A stretch of 64,000 nucleotides of DNA from Daucus carota subsp. sativus. Its lineage: Eukaryota; Streptophyta; Magnoliopsida; Apiales; Apiaceae. Position 1 is the stretch's first letter; each line of letters starts with the position of its first letter. The position numbers were made by a program, and so were the translations under genes. The stretch is taken from NCBI RefSeq assembly GCF_001625215.2, contig NC_030385.2:7991135-8055134 (forward strand), written 5' to 3'. Below are positions 1 to 11,292 of the stretch, one piece after another. Below the pieces are notes generated by a model. It had not been told where the DNA came from, made no database searches, and saw nothing but the letters and a program-made list of their open reading frames with translations.

Positions 1-358
1 AAAAGTGGGAAGAAAAGCGAGGAAGTTCTAGGAGCCATTGACAATTCCTGATAAATTTTGAAATGTAAAAAATTGAATGGGACATCTCAAAAATAAACCG
101 TAAAGAAATGATTAGGACAGATTTAATAACATTTTGGTCATGACATTAGCTGAATGTACTTCATTCTTTACTGTACATGGATAACTTAACTCGTTTACAC
201 AATATTTTCTCTCTATACGGATTACTTGACTCGTTTACACAAAGTGATAATGAAAAGTAAACGAATGACTCCTGACTTGCGGATCAGAAATACTTAAATA
301 AATTAGAGGTTTCAAATGAAATACGATATTTGTTATTAATTTTAAAATTGAAATGCAG
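1..358 (+). other. Intron of the LBD gene (3' part)
   Basis: AT-rich non-coding sequence that ends in an acceptor-like AG at 357-358, directly before the LBD coding exon. LBD genes commonly have a single intron inside the LOB domain, a few codons before the DLPEHQRGDAV stretch, and that is where this boundary falls. Exon 1, with the cysteine block and the start codon, must lie left of the window. I see no other gene in this stretch. Confidence 0.65.
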
Positions 359-709
359 GATTTGCCAGAACACCAGCGGGGAGATGCAGTGAGCTCGATG
401 GTTTATGAAGCGAATGCTCGTGTGAGGGATCCAGTTTACGGATGTGTGGGTGCGATATCTTCACTACAACAACAGATTGATTCTCTACAAGCTCAGTTAG
501 CCCAGGCACAGGCTGAGGTAGTGCACATGCAAATGCGACAGTACTCATCATCCGTCGCCAATCCTAACAACGACAACTCACCTGAAAATGTGTCGCCCAC
601 GTCGAAACACATGATGATGCAGTCGTCTCAGACATCCACCAGGTCACTTTTTTCAATGGACATGGTGGTTGATCATACTAATATGGGGGAGTCCTTGTGG
701 TCTTGCTAG
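359..709 (+). CDS. LBD (LOB-domain) transcription factor, last exon, partial
   Basis: C-terminal exon of a class I LATERAL ORGAN BOUNDARIES DOMAIN protein, a plant nuclear DNA-binding regulator of organ boundaries and vascular or lateral organ development. The exon encodes the end of the LOB domain: DLPEHQRGDAVSSMVYEANAR, then the DPVYGCVGAISSLQ block and a leucine-zipper-like coiled coil (QQQIDSLQAQLAQAQAEV). A variable tail rich in Ser, Asn and Met follows and ends in ESLWSC. From memory the coiled coil and the WSC ending resemble the LBD3/LBD4 group, but exon 1 is missing so I give no symbol. An ATG at 353 is in frame but belongs to the intron end (ATGCAG), so I start the exon after the AG at 358. 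The frame is intact to the TAG at 707-709. Confidence 0.85.
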   Translation, partial: DLPEHQRGDAVSSMVYEANARVRDPVYGCVGAISSLQQQIDSLQAQLAQAQAEVVHMQMRQYSSSVANPNNDNSPENVSPTSKHMMMQSSQTSTRSLFSMDMVVDHTNMGESLWSC

Positions 710-1828
710 CCTATACCTAAATTATTAATCGGTTACCACCACCACGCGCGATTTTATACTTTTATTGCTTTCGTATGATCATGGTGTCGTTTGTTTACTG
801 TCGTTTCATGTCGTCCTCCTTTTCTCTTTTGTTCCTTTCTTGTGAACTTTATTTGATTGGCTTAAGTAGATACTATATCTATTTATATTAATAGCACATC
901 TCTCTGCCTCAGGGATGATGGTGATAATCATTAACAGATTGTATACGCCTAATTAAACATATAGTAATATATTTTATGAGTTAATCCGTATTATGAGCGG
1001 TTGACTAAACTTGTAATGCTTGATGTGGTGTTTTACTTACCATGATGGAGATGGTCTATGGTGAAGAATATTGCTTCAATGCTTCATATATTTCTTTATC
1101 TATAGTCTTTTCAGTTTCCATAAGCTTTGAGTTTGCATCTGAGCTGCAGATATTCTGTTCTGCACTTGATTTTTTGTTATGAGTTGAGTCCTGTAATTTT
1201 AAATATGCATCCCTTTCGTTTTAATCATATTAAATTATGAACTGCAATTTCTGAATCGCAAACCAGCATCTGCATAGGCCTTGGTGATAAAATACCAAAA
1301 TATCAGGTGATTATCATTTTTCGACCACCTGTGAATGACTGGTTGTCTGCATCAAAAATAAACAAGATCAGTAGCGGAGCCAATCCCCAAACCTAGTGCA
1401 GGCCAATGTTTTTTCACCTACACAAAAATGCGGGCTTAATTAAAAACAAAGATACACATTAATTGTAATATCATTTTGTATAATAGGGATCACAACTTAG
1501 TTTTTGCCAGAGAGATGCAGAAGAGAAGGATAAATGAGAGTAGAAAGTGAAATACATTTCATATTTTCCCGGTAGTCTAATGTGGCACAGCCACTGAACA
1601 AGATTTGTGCCTACTGATCAGAGACCTTGAGAAACAGAATGAATAAGGAAACATTTCATATGATTAGACTAGGACAGTGCTAGGATATCTTCAAACCACC
1701 CTATCATGCACATCAGCCACATTTGATAAGTAATAAATAAGGGGACACAGAGTCTCTTGCAGAAGTCCAAACACTAGATAATCCGAATGGAGGGGAGATC
1801 CATTAAATTTATGTTCTATCTAATAAAA
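710..1828. other. 3' flank of LBD gene, non-coding
   Basis: Probable LBD 3' UTR followed by AT-rich spacer. No open frame resembles a known protein. Near 1371 the string CAGTAGCGGAGCCAA resembles the terminus of a common plant DNA transposon family, but I could not find a matching right end. Confidence 0.4.
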
Positions 1829-2030
1829 ATGTTGAGCGGGTGTCACCCAAGTCCCACATCATGAAGGTAAAGAAGATTTTTTTTTTGTTGCTAATTAGGT
1901 AAAGAAGATTTGTCTTCAATATGAGCAGCCAAATAACTTCATTAGTACAAGGTCTTTTGAGAGGATTCCAAAAAAAAATCCGTGTGGGTTTGGCTACAGC
2001 CATAGGAGTGGTATGATATCAGAGTCGTTA
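1829..2030 (+). mobile_element. TRIM/LTR remnant with a primer-binding-like site
   Basis: Starts TGTTGAGCGGGTGTCACCC, runs through AAGTCCCACATC (a string typical of short plant LTRs) and a region with ATAACTTCATTAGTACAAGG, and ends near 2009-2027 at TGGTATGATATCAGAGTCG. The last string is a damaged version of the TGGTATCAGAGC primer-binding site (initiator tRNA-Met) of many plant LTR elements. This order (LTR, then PBS) suggests a degenerate TRIM or the 5' LTR of a copia-like element. No second LTR was found. Confidence 0.45.
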
Positions 2031-5000
2031 GGCGGGCTTGGCCACGGGGATCTTGATGGATTTGGATTTAGATTTAGTTTTAAGACCCGGATATATTGAT
2101 CCAAATTTGACTCATTGCCATCCCGTTCATCTCAAGAGTCAGGGATCTAAGAAGGCCGGGAATGAAAGCAGGGCTGAGGTGTTAAGATTTCTTGAACCCA
2201 GTAAATCAATATGCCATTAGCCCAACACTGTGAACCCATATATCGCTTGTAGGCTTTCTGACTCTTTATCTTTTGTTTTTCTTCCTTAAGTTGTACCTCA
2301 AGTCTTTCAATAAGATTTGGAAGAGACAAGCTGAAGATATGAAACCTTGAAGGAGGACAGCTATAAAATCTTAATTGTTTGTATTGCATGAGTAAGTTTT
2401 GGTTCGTCCCGGATTTTTGAGTTGAATCATTCCTATACTTGAATCATTCTTGTGGGAAGTTATTGTTTTATTCAGCCTAAAAAGGTAACAACAAAATATA
2501 AGAATTATCAAGTTATAGCAGAGATTGAACTACTTGATAGTTTTTTATGAGAATTACGGGCACTTGATATAATTTCCTCTGGGATAATTAAATTTTCAGA
2601 CTCATTCTGGGGCAGATTTGACATTTACCACCATCGAAGTTAATTCTCATGGTGCCTAAAAGTGACACATTTAAGCATTGATACACGTTTTCCATTATGT
2701 TGGACTTACTGACTAGTGATGATCAATTTGTTCTACAAACATTTACAGACTCAGACTTGGAAGCTCATCAAGATATCATAATAGTATAATTCACAAGCTA
2801 ATCATGTTACTTGGGAAATCACATGCGAGCTGAAAATCCAAAAAGCAAAGCATATTATTTAAAAGGAAACCATTTATCTTGCATTGTGACAATCAGAGCG
2901 CAATACATATTACAAAAATTCATGTCCCACATGAGAGAAGTATCATTTCATGACCATGAACATAATTGATAGATCAGTAAATGGCTACTAGATTGATAAC
3001 AAATATTAGTTTTAATAACATCTCTTTAGTCTTACCAGCTGAAAATATTAGCAAGTTCACAAAACTTCAAAAACATGTGAACTTTTATATCCAGTTTTTT
3101 GATAATTTGACAGTAACCAAAATAATTGTTATTTGTAATGTTGATAAATTAATAAAACTAGCTTTTTTTTTTGCCCACGCTCCGCGTACGGGTGTCCTAA
3201 TATTATAGTTATTTTTTTGTGGCGTAGTAAAATAATTTTTGTGATTAAGAATAGAAAATCAAACTATCAAATAATCCCAAATGAAGAATAAAATTAAATA
3301 AAATAAAATGTCATCCAAAATAAACATAGTCCGGATAATAACCTCATAGTGTATAAAGAATTTGAGCATAATCTCAAATACTTATTACATTATAAAAATC
3401 TGAATATTGGACTACGATTATTCAGCATTTTTGGAGATGTTATAATTAGAAATCTAGCAGTGATACATATCTATCATGATCAAGCCTGGAACAAAATAAA
3501 AACATTATAAATTATTCTCATATTATTTTGATATGAAATATACAAGTATACGATTATGTGTGAATGAATGAGCAAATTAAAAAAATAACTATGTCTCATG
3601 CAATATACCGCACTCAAACTTGGATTAAGATCGACTTTCGATGTCGATGTGTTGATCAAGCTGATATTTTCTATAGTTGTATAAATTGTCACCAAACAGG
3701 TTTGAAAATTAAATGTATTTAGATGTTTATATGATTGTGACAAATGAAAATTATGATCCAGTATTCACACATTTGAACCTTCATACTTGCTAGAACCAAG
3801 ATCACCGGCGTTTCCAAATCGTCTTGATAAATATGAATCACAGATTCTGCGAGTTCTCCACTCAAGTTAACAATGAATGGCTCACTACACACCCATACAT
3901 GCATCATGCATGTATGATGCATTGTGCATGTAATAAGTTAAAGTATAAAATATTTGTCAATTAATATTTTATAGTATATCTATTTTATCATTTTACCTCC
4001 CATCACCAAGCCAAAAATTTATCATCGGCTTTGGTCCACTGATTTAATTGTCAAAAGAAAGTGATTACATATTTTTCAATACTCTAATTATATTTGTTAG
4101 ATATAAGTTGAACAAAAAAAATTTAAGGTTAGAAACAAATCGAAGGTTAAATGTATAAAGTAGTCATGTAAATCATACAAATCTTAAAAAGTAATATCTT
4201 CAACATAGCGGCAAGAATTTCATATATATGTTGTAACTATAGCAGATGTAATATTATAGTTGGAATTGACGTAGGTTATGATAGTAGAAGTGCAGTTGTT
4301 TTGGTGAGAATAGAGATTTACAATATATACAAAAACAATATTTCAATTAAAGGGAAACTACAATATTTCAATATGTAGTTTATGTTAATAACAGATGTAA
4401 TTTAGCTAAATTATTGACAAATATAACTAAATTTTAATATTTTTTAAAAAACTTATTTAACTAAATTATAATATTTTGTCTGGCAAAAAATAATAAAAAT
4501 TATAATATTTTGACATACTAATAAATTTTAATACTAATGAATCTTTTTTATATAATCTTATGAAAATATTTTAACTATACTTTATTTTTAAATATTTTAA
4601 GAAAAGACAATTAGCAGTTTAAGAGATAATCATTAAAAAAATCTTCTAAGTGCTTAGGAAGTCTTTACAAATTTAATTCGAAAGAGATCAGAAGCTCACG
4701 ATTACAATTAAAAATAGGTAAATATATAAAAATATACACGTAGATGTGAAATAAATTGAATGTATAAATATAAGAAAATTATTGTTTGAATTTTTTTTAA
4801 AATATATTTTAATTTTAAATATTTTAAGAAAAGGCGATTAGCAATTTAAGAGATAATTCAATTTTTGAATTTTTAATTTTTCATCCAACATCGTACAATA
4901 AAGTCTTCAGAGTGCTTAGAAAGTAATTAATTATAATTATAAATACGTAAATATATGAATATATACACATAGATATGAAATCAATTAAAAGAATCGAAAT

Positions 5001-5271
5001 AAGTAAAGTAAAGTATGTTACAATAGTAAACTTCCCGTGCAAGTTATACTAATTATTCAATTAACATAGATCTTGAAACCATACTTAGAGAGGAGGAAAA
5101 AATAAAAAAGATGAGAGGAATACTGATGAATTTGAATTTTTAAAATAGATGATAAGAATTGATTTAATTTTGAAAAACAATCAATGCTGTACATATTTGT
5201 TAAGACAATTAAAAACAAAAGCTGGAATGATTATTTAATTTATGGGATTGTGCATAATACTTGGCATAAAT
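2031..5271. other. AT-rich spacer without recognisable genes
   Basis: About 3.2 kb with no supportable gene. It contains an imperfect direct repeat of about 230 bp (near 4580-4790 and 4805-5000, sharing AAATATTTTAAGAAAAG and AGTGCTTAG) and a near-perfect palindrome rich in CATGCA at 3894-3916. Open frames here are short and resemble nothing I know. Confidence 0.5.
4575..5000. repeat. Imperfect direct repeat, two copies of about 220 bp
   Basis: Both copies contain, in order, TTTTAAATATTTTAAGAAAAG, a TTAGCA(A/G)TTTAAGAGATAAT block, AGTGCTTAG(G/A)AAGT, and an ATACAC(G/A)TAGAT(G/A)TGAAAT block. They are clearly diverged. Origin unknown; possibly part of an old transposon. Confidence 0.55.
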
Positions 5272-5449
5272 AATTTATGTGATGATATGATGCTGCTGAT
5301 GTGGCTTTTTTTTTTTTAATTTATGTGATGATATGATGCTGCTGATGTGGCTTTTTTAATTACGTGGCTTTAATGACTTGGCAAGGATGAATTGCATGGA
5401 CATTATGACGTGGTATCGATGAATTACATGGACATTATGACGTGGCATC
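5272..5449. repeat. Two adjacent short tandem duplications (46 bp and 32 bp periods)
   Basis: A 40-bp stretch starting AATTTATGTGATGATATGAT occurs at 5272-5311 and again, identical, at 5318-5357, separated by a T-rich tract. Then GATGAATT(G/A)CATGGACATT occurs at 5386 and 5418 as two 32-bp units differing at two bases. Repeated ATGTGG/ACGTGG words run through the block, as seen near the ends of some plant transposons; the element cannot be bounded. Confidence 0.8.
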
Positions 5450-5861
5450 GTTGAGGAATTATTATATAAATAGATAGATAAATAGGTTCATCGATACATG
5501 CACCAGACATGAGTATTCTACTATTATCTTTAATTCTTTGTTTGCTAGTAAAATTCAATTATTGATTGAAATTAGGACCCGAATGCAGATCCCATATCCG
5601 CAATACAGTGACAGATGATTAGTACACATGATCCTAATTGTTGAAGCTGATGACATCGCCATGAACCAAACCACAGAAGCTATGCGAGATCTCTTTTTGC
5701 TGATTTTAGCAATCGCGTCAATTTTCAAACCTCTAGGCAGAAAAGCTTAAACAGGAAAATAATTATTGAACGGCTAAAATACGGTTAGAGAATTGAAAAC
5801 CGTGTTAAAGACCGACTTCTAATAAATATCAGCAGAAGAATTTACTTTTATATAAATAAAT

Positions 5862-6301
5862 GGTTAAACTCCCTTTTAGCCCTCAATATTTGAGTGTGTA
5901 CATCGATACAATTTTAATGTTTTAACTTGGCCGATTCAACCCTTCAAGTATTTGATATGCACCGAATAGCGAGCCTCGTACCAAAAAAGGGTATATTACG
6001 GATGGACAATCATGACATTTAACACTCACGGGGATTAAAAAAACAATAAACATGGAGCGTTGAAAGGGTTATAATACACGTCTAATATATTCTTTAGAGA
6101 TTAAAAGGAACATCTAATGTAAGTTAAAAAGAATGAACAAAATTTATCTTCAATAATAATTGTCAAGTTTATCTTCCATTATATAACGTTTTTCAGCTTC
6201 ATCCCGGTACGAGAGCTCATCAAGACATATCGGAAATTCGAAAAGTTGAATCGGTCGAGTTAAAACATTAAAGCTATCCAAGTTTACAAGGGCATTAGTT
6301 T
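5862..6301. mobile_element. Long-TIR MITE (Mutator-like family), copy 1
   Basis: Left end GGTTAAACTCCCTTTTAGCC; the right end, read on the other strand, has a related terminus. Inside the termini the sequence AATGTTTTAAC-(C/T)GGCCGATTCAAC reads inwards from both sides, giving terminal inverted repeats of about 80-100 bp with mismatches. The same family occurs at 10010-11589, where a 9-bp target duplication is visible. The right boundary here is approximate and I see no clear target duplication. It lies just upstream of the first P450 gene. Confidence 0.55.
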
Positions 6302-6368
6302 TTATGGGCCTTGCATAACGAAGAATTATTTACAGGATAAGGGACAGTAGATAGGAAGATTACACGCA

Positions 6369-6446
6369 GAGGTGACCGCATGGATAATGCAAGTTAATAA
6401 TGGAACAAAAGAAAATCACTGCCTGGTGGTTGGTATGCATATATAG
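6369..6446 (+). promoter_or_regulatory. Promoter elements of P450 gene 1
   Basis: GAGGTGACCGCATG at 6369-6382 is a variant of a block shared with the promoters of P450 genes 2, 3 and 4 (consensus GAGGTGACCACATG, about 108-119 bp before each ATG). A TATA-like CATATATAG follows at 6438-6446. Transcription would then start near 6470, so the ATG at 6488 rather than the in-frame ATG at 6449 is the likely start. Confidence 0.5.
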
Positions 6447-6487
6447 ATGTGTCACATGCTCAAGTCCCCTACACAAAATTTCAGCAA

Positions 6488-8035
6488 ATGGATATGAATA
6501 TTATCATTCAACTCCTTTTCCTCTTTCTTTTTATGCTGTTGATTTGTATCAAGTTTTGGAAACACAGTTGCAGAAGCTCTCCGTTAACTAATTGGCCGGT
6601 TTTGGGCATGACACCGGGACTCCTCAAGAATGCTCACAGAATCCATGAATTTGTGACCGATGTTCTTAGAGAAAGTCGCGGTACTTTCCAGTTCAAAGGT
6701 CCTGTATTAGCTGACTTGGACTTGCTTGTCACGTCTGACCCTGCTGACATTCACTACATCCTCAGCAAAAATTTCAGCAAATACCCGAAAGGCCCTGAAT
6801 TTCGCAAGATTTTTGATATTCTTGGAGATGGGATTTTTAATGCTGATGGTTGTCTTTGGGAACTTCATCGCAAAACTACAACTTCTCTGTTTAATCATGC
6901 AGGGTTTTATAAGATGTTGCTTGAGTCGACGAAGAATAAAGTGAAGAAAGGGCTGATCCCGGTTCTTGATCATGTCTCGAGAAATGAAATTGAGGTGGAT
7001 CTGCAGGAGATATTTCAGAGGCTTACTTTTGATAACATTTGTTCCCTGCTTTTAGACCATGACCCTCAAAGCCTCTCCCTTGATCTGCCTTATATTCCAT
7101 GCGAGAAAGCGTTTACAGCAACTGAGGAGGCACTTCTGTACAGGCATATATTGCCTCAAAGCATTTTGAATCTGCAGCGTTTGATTGGATTTGGTAAAGA
7201 GAAAAGCTTAAGTGAAGCTCGAGAATCTTTTGATGAGTTCATATATACTTGCATCTCCAGAAAGCAGCAACAATTAAAAACCGGAGATTCTGATCACTTG
7301 TCTGCACAGGAGGACCATAAACTAGATTTGTTTACAGCCTACGACGAAGCATACAAAGGAAAGACTGGAAATCCTGAAATCTTTTTGAGGGACACTTTCT
7401 TGAATTTAATGATTGCTGGAAGAGATACCACTAGCACAGCCCTTTCTTGGTTTTTTTGGCTCCTTGCCCAAAACCCTGAAGTTGAATCCAAGATTCAAGG
7501 AGAGATCAAATCAAAGTTGCGTTCAGAAGAAGAAGAAATTTGGATGCTTTTTAATGAAAAGGAAGATTTGGGTAAATTAGTTTATCTCCATGGAGCTTTG
7601 TGCGAGGCTTTAAGGCTCTTCCCACCGGTTGCTTTGGAGCACAAGGCACCAATACAACCAGACATTCTTCCTAGTGGTCATCCGGTGAATAAAGACTCTA
7701 AAATTGTGCTATCGTTTTATTCCATGGGAAGAATGAAGACCATCTGGGGAGAAGATTGCTTAGAGTTCAAGCCAGAGCGATGGATAACTGATAGAGGAGG
7801 GATTAAACACGAACCTTCATACAAGTTTCCTGCATTTAATGCAGGGCCAAGAACTTGTTTAGGTAAGGAAATGGCTTTCACTCAAATGAAAATTATTGCA
7901 ATAAGTATTATACGAAATTACAGAATTGATGTTGTGGAAGGTCATCAGGTAGTACCAAGTGATTCTATTATTCTGCAAATGAAGTATGGTCTGAAAGCCA
8001 AGATATCCAAAAGAAGTGTTAGTTCTTGTCAATAA
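6488..8035 (+). CDS. CYP96A: Cytochrome P450 CYP96 family, gene 1
   Basis: Intronless 515-residue P450 of the CYP86 clan, CYP96 family, whose best-known member makes mid-chain alcohols and ketones from wax alkanes in the ER; the substrate here is unknown. Seen: membrane anchor at residues about 5-23, proline hinge (NWPVLGMTPG, 35-44), C-helix WELHR, I-helix oxygen-activation motif AGRDTTS (310-316), K-helix EALR (373-376), PERW (429-432), and haem loop FNAGPRTCLG (450-459) with ligand Cys457. All key residues are present. An in-frame ATG 39 bp upstream would add 13 residues, but the paralogues all begin with an M-x-x-NIIIQ-like start that matches 6488, and the TATA-like box overlaps the upstream ATG. 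Closest in the cluster to gene 5. Confidence 0.92.
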   Translation: MDMNIIIQLLFLFLFMLLICIKFWKHSCRSSPLTNWPVLGMTPGLLKNAHRIHEFVTDVLRESRGTFQFKGPVLADLDLLVTSDPADIHYILSKNFSKYPKGPEFRKIFDILGDGIFNADGCLWELHRKTTTSLFNHAGFYKMLLESTKNKVKKGLIPVLDHVSRNEIEVDLQEIFQRLTFDNICSLLLDHDPQSLSLDLPYIPCEKAFTATEEALLYRHILPQSILNLQRLIGFGKEKSLSEARESFDEFIYTCISRKQQQLKTGDSDHLSAQEDHKLDLFTAYDEAYKGKTGNPEIFLRDTFLNLMIAGRDTTSTALSWFFWLLAQNPEVESKIQGEIKSKLRSEEEEIWMLFNEKEDLGKLVYLHGALCEALRLFPPVALEHKAPIQPDILPSGHPVNKDSKIVLSFYSMGRMKTIWGEDCLEFKPERWITDRGGIKHEPSYKFPAFNAGPRTCLGKEMAFTQMKIIAISIIRNYRIDVVEGHQVVPSDSIILQMKYGLKAKISKRSVSSCQ

Positions 8036-8552
8036 TATCAGCACTGCATTTAGAATTTTGGTTTTTGAAGACTGGAATATGAATCAAATGTAATAATCTA
8101 TGCTGTAATATTACTAGTTTAAGTCTGTCTATGAATGATATGAAATGATACAGGTTGTTTGATACAGTGGCCAGCATATTGTCACTAATTTAGTTTTCTT
8201 GGTGGTGTGTTTGTATCATATTGTAACTTTTCTGTTGCATAACATTCCTATAGGTACAGACTATAATACTCCCATCCCGAAACCTGAACTCTGATATTTT
8301 GTGTTCTTGTTTATTTGATAATCACACACCGAAACCTCAACTCAGATATCTTGCCTTCTTGTGTATATAGTCCTCACACAAGAATCTTAGTTATTACCGA
8401 GTGAGCTTAAGCAAATCAATTTGTGAACTGTTAGGTACTATGTTAAGGACAGGAAGAAAAGCAGGTAGAGGTCCAGGCACAAACATATTGATATTATAAC
8501 ATAACATTCACATGTTGAATAGTACAGAAAATGATACAGGTGTATCTAGAAT
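8036..8552. other. Spacer between P450 gene 1 and chitinase 1 (converging 3' ends)
   Basis: Holds the 3' ends of both genes, which converge. A short motif (CCGAAACCT(G/C)AACTC) occurs twice near 8277 and 8328. No gene seen. Confidence 0.5.
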
Positions 8553-9458
<906 letters not shown>

Positions 9459-9520
9459 TTAGCTTGTGTGATTCAATGAGGTAATGAATTATTTGTGCTA
9501 AACTGGATTCGCGATACTTG

Positions 9521-9530
9521 ATTTATATAG
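9521..9530 (-). promoter_or_regulatory. TATA box of chitinase 1
   Basis: CTATATAAAT on the minus strand, about 72-81 bp before the start codon, in a context (TTATCCTATATAAATCAAG) that is identical in the promoter of chitinase 2. Confidence 0.7.
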
Positions 9531-10009
9531 GATAAATAATTCTGTTATTGCATGCCATTAGATTAGCGTTCCTCCTCCGGCATCCTGAGAAATACTACAG
9601 ATTTTTCTTAGAGAGTTGGCAATTGATTAGGTGTTTTCTTCTTGTCTGTTAACATAATGATAATTTGATGAGACAGCATCTTGGTCAATATCTCAACTTG
9701 AGAATGGGCTTTTGATCCTCTGTGTTGCTTAAATAAATGTTGTAATGCTCTTATATGATTTTATTAGTTTGTCGTTCTTAACTTGCACTTGGGTATTAGT
9801 TCCAGTAGAAAAATTATAATCCATTAATCTGATTTAATCGGAATAGAAATTCAATATAAGTACAAAAAGTTTATAGTTTTTCGACTGTTTCTCGCATTCA
9901 GTTCGTACCAGATAAAGTTAAACTTGAACTAGTACACACCAGTATCAAGATTAATAGTAGTTCATCACCAATATGTTTGCTTATCTACCCTCATAAATCT
10001 TAAATTTAT
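9531..10009. other. Chitinase 1 promoter and spacer
   Basis: The part up to about 9720 is an inverted copy of the chitinase 2 upstream region (about 12920-13060): both hold TTGGCAATTGATTAGGTG, the TTCTTCTTGTCTG block and a GAGACAG word. Beyond 9720 the similarity ends and AT-rich spacer follows up to the MITE target site. Confidence 0.65.
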
Positions 10010-10689
10010 GGTTTAATGCTTTTTAACTCTCAATGTTTGGGAGGCGTACCGATGCGGTCTCAATATTTTAACTCTGCCGATTCAATCATCCAACTATCTG
10101 ATATGTTTCGATTAGCCTCATACTGAGATGAAGTCAAAAAATGGTTATAACGGAGAGTAAACACGACAATTATTATTGAAGATAAAATTTACTTATTTTT
10201 TTTAACCGCTAAAGATTACATTAGATGTTGTTTTTAACCCTTTAAGAACACATTTGAATAGTCCTACTGACCTTCAATGTTTAATGTCCTTTTAATCCTA
10301 ACAAGTGTGAAATGTCATGGTTATCCATCCGTTATATATCGTTTTTTAGTATGAGGTCTAATCAGAATATATCGAATACTTGAAGGGTTGAATCTAGGGC
10401 TGAGCAAACGGTCGGTTCGGTCGAAAACCGAACCGAACCGAAATAACCGAAAACCAAACTTTCATATTTTTCGAAACCGAACCGAACCGTACTTCTCTTT
10501 CAAACCGAACCGAACCGAACCGAAATTACTTCGGTTTTTTCGGTTCGGTTCGGTTAGAACCGAACTTTTTATATAAAAGAAAAACATTAGTTTCTTCTAC
10601 TTGTTTTTGGAGCCTCAACTTCATCTTTCTTTCTATTCCAGCCGACTATACTTTTTGTTTAGAAAGGACGGAATGTGAAGCAAGATTAG

Positions 10690-11292
10690 CAGGGAAGCAA
10701 GTTCATGTAGTTTGCGTAGCTTCCCCGACTTAAAGCCATATCAATGCTGAAGATGGCAAAGCTCCTTTACAGCAAAGCCATTTTCATAACATTTGTTAAT
10801 ACAGAGTTCAACCACAGACGCTTCCTTAGAGCAAATCCAATAGGTGTGCTAAATCAAGTCTTAAATCCAAAAATAGGGAATATGGGATAAAATTGCACTC
10901 CAACACTATGCTAGTGATGTGCTAAATCACTAGCACAAGCCTCCTCTTCCCTATTTTTAGAATATGCTAGCCACTTCTAAACTATTTTTTATCATTAAAA
11001 TATTCATTTCTCTCTCTCTTCCACATCATTTCCCTCTCTCCTCCACACCAAAGTTGTTTAAATTTAATATTATTATAATAATAAGGAATGAATATAGGGA
11101 ATACTATTGGAGCTCATGTGCTAAATCTTGTGCTAAATCACTAAGACATATTATTTTATAATATTTTTAGGGAACCTCTTAGCATAGTGTTGGACTTGCT
11201 CTTAAACAAGGATTACTAAACTCTCTGGATAGTCTCCCCAGCTTCATATTCGAAACAATCCCTGATGGCCTCCCTCCTTCAGACCCACTAAA
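10690..11292 (+). pseudogene. Captured UDP-glucosyltransferase (UGT85-like) N-terminal fragment
   Basis: Reading + strand frames on both sides of the MITE at 10829-11201 gives pieces of the acceptor-binding N-terminal domain of a plant UGT: KQVHVVCVASPT and SHIN near 10695-10745, MLKMAKLLYSK then ITFVNTEFNHRRFL up to 10828, and LLNSLDSLPSF followed by FETIPDGLPPSD at about 11214-11286. In the UGT85 group these blocks follow in this order. One stop codon and a small deletion (near 10731-10745) break the frame, and the fragment stops far short of the C-terminal PSPG box. It is wholly inside the hAT element, so I read it as gene capture. Confidence 0.8.
10829..11201. mobile_element. PIF/Harbinger-like MITE nested in the hAT element
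   Basis: Ends GAGCAAATCCAA and TTGGACTTGCTC form imperfect inverted repeats that continue inward (TAGGTGTGCTAAATC against CTTAGCATAGTG on the other strand). Flanked by the 3-bp target duplication TTA at 10826-10828 and 11202-11204, typical of Harbinger elements. 373 bp, non-coding. It cuts the captured UGT fragment exactly after the HRRFL codons. A related element is at 42384-42765. Confidence 0.85.

Noticed and set aside
2147-2389. 80-codon minus-strand frame with a short charged, coiled-coil-like part
   Set aside because: No recognised domain, no clear promoter, and position next to an LTR remnant; may be a gene relic but cannot be supported.
3160-5460. Possible Helitron
   Set aside because: Words such as CTCCGCGTACGGGTG (3179) and CTTCCCGTGCAAGTT (5031) recall Helitron-related repeats, but no TC start and CTRR end with a terminal hairpin could be paired.
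6449-6487. Upstream in-frame ATG of P450 gene 1 (and 14521 of gene 2, 13121 of chitinase 2)
   Set aside because: Paralogues start at the downstream ATG, which directly precedes the membrane anchor or signal peptide, and for gene 1 the upstream ATG overlaps the TATA-like region.
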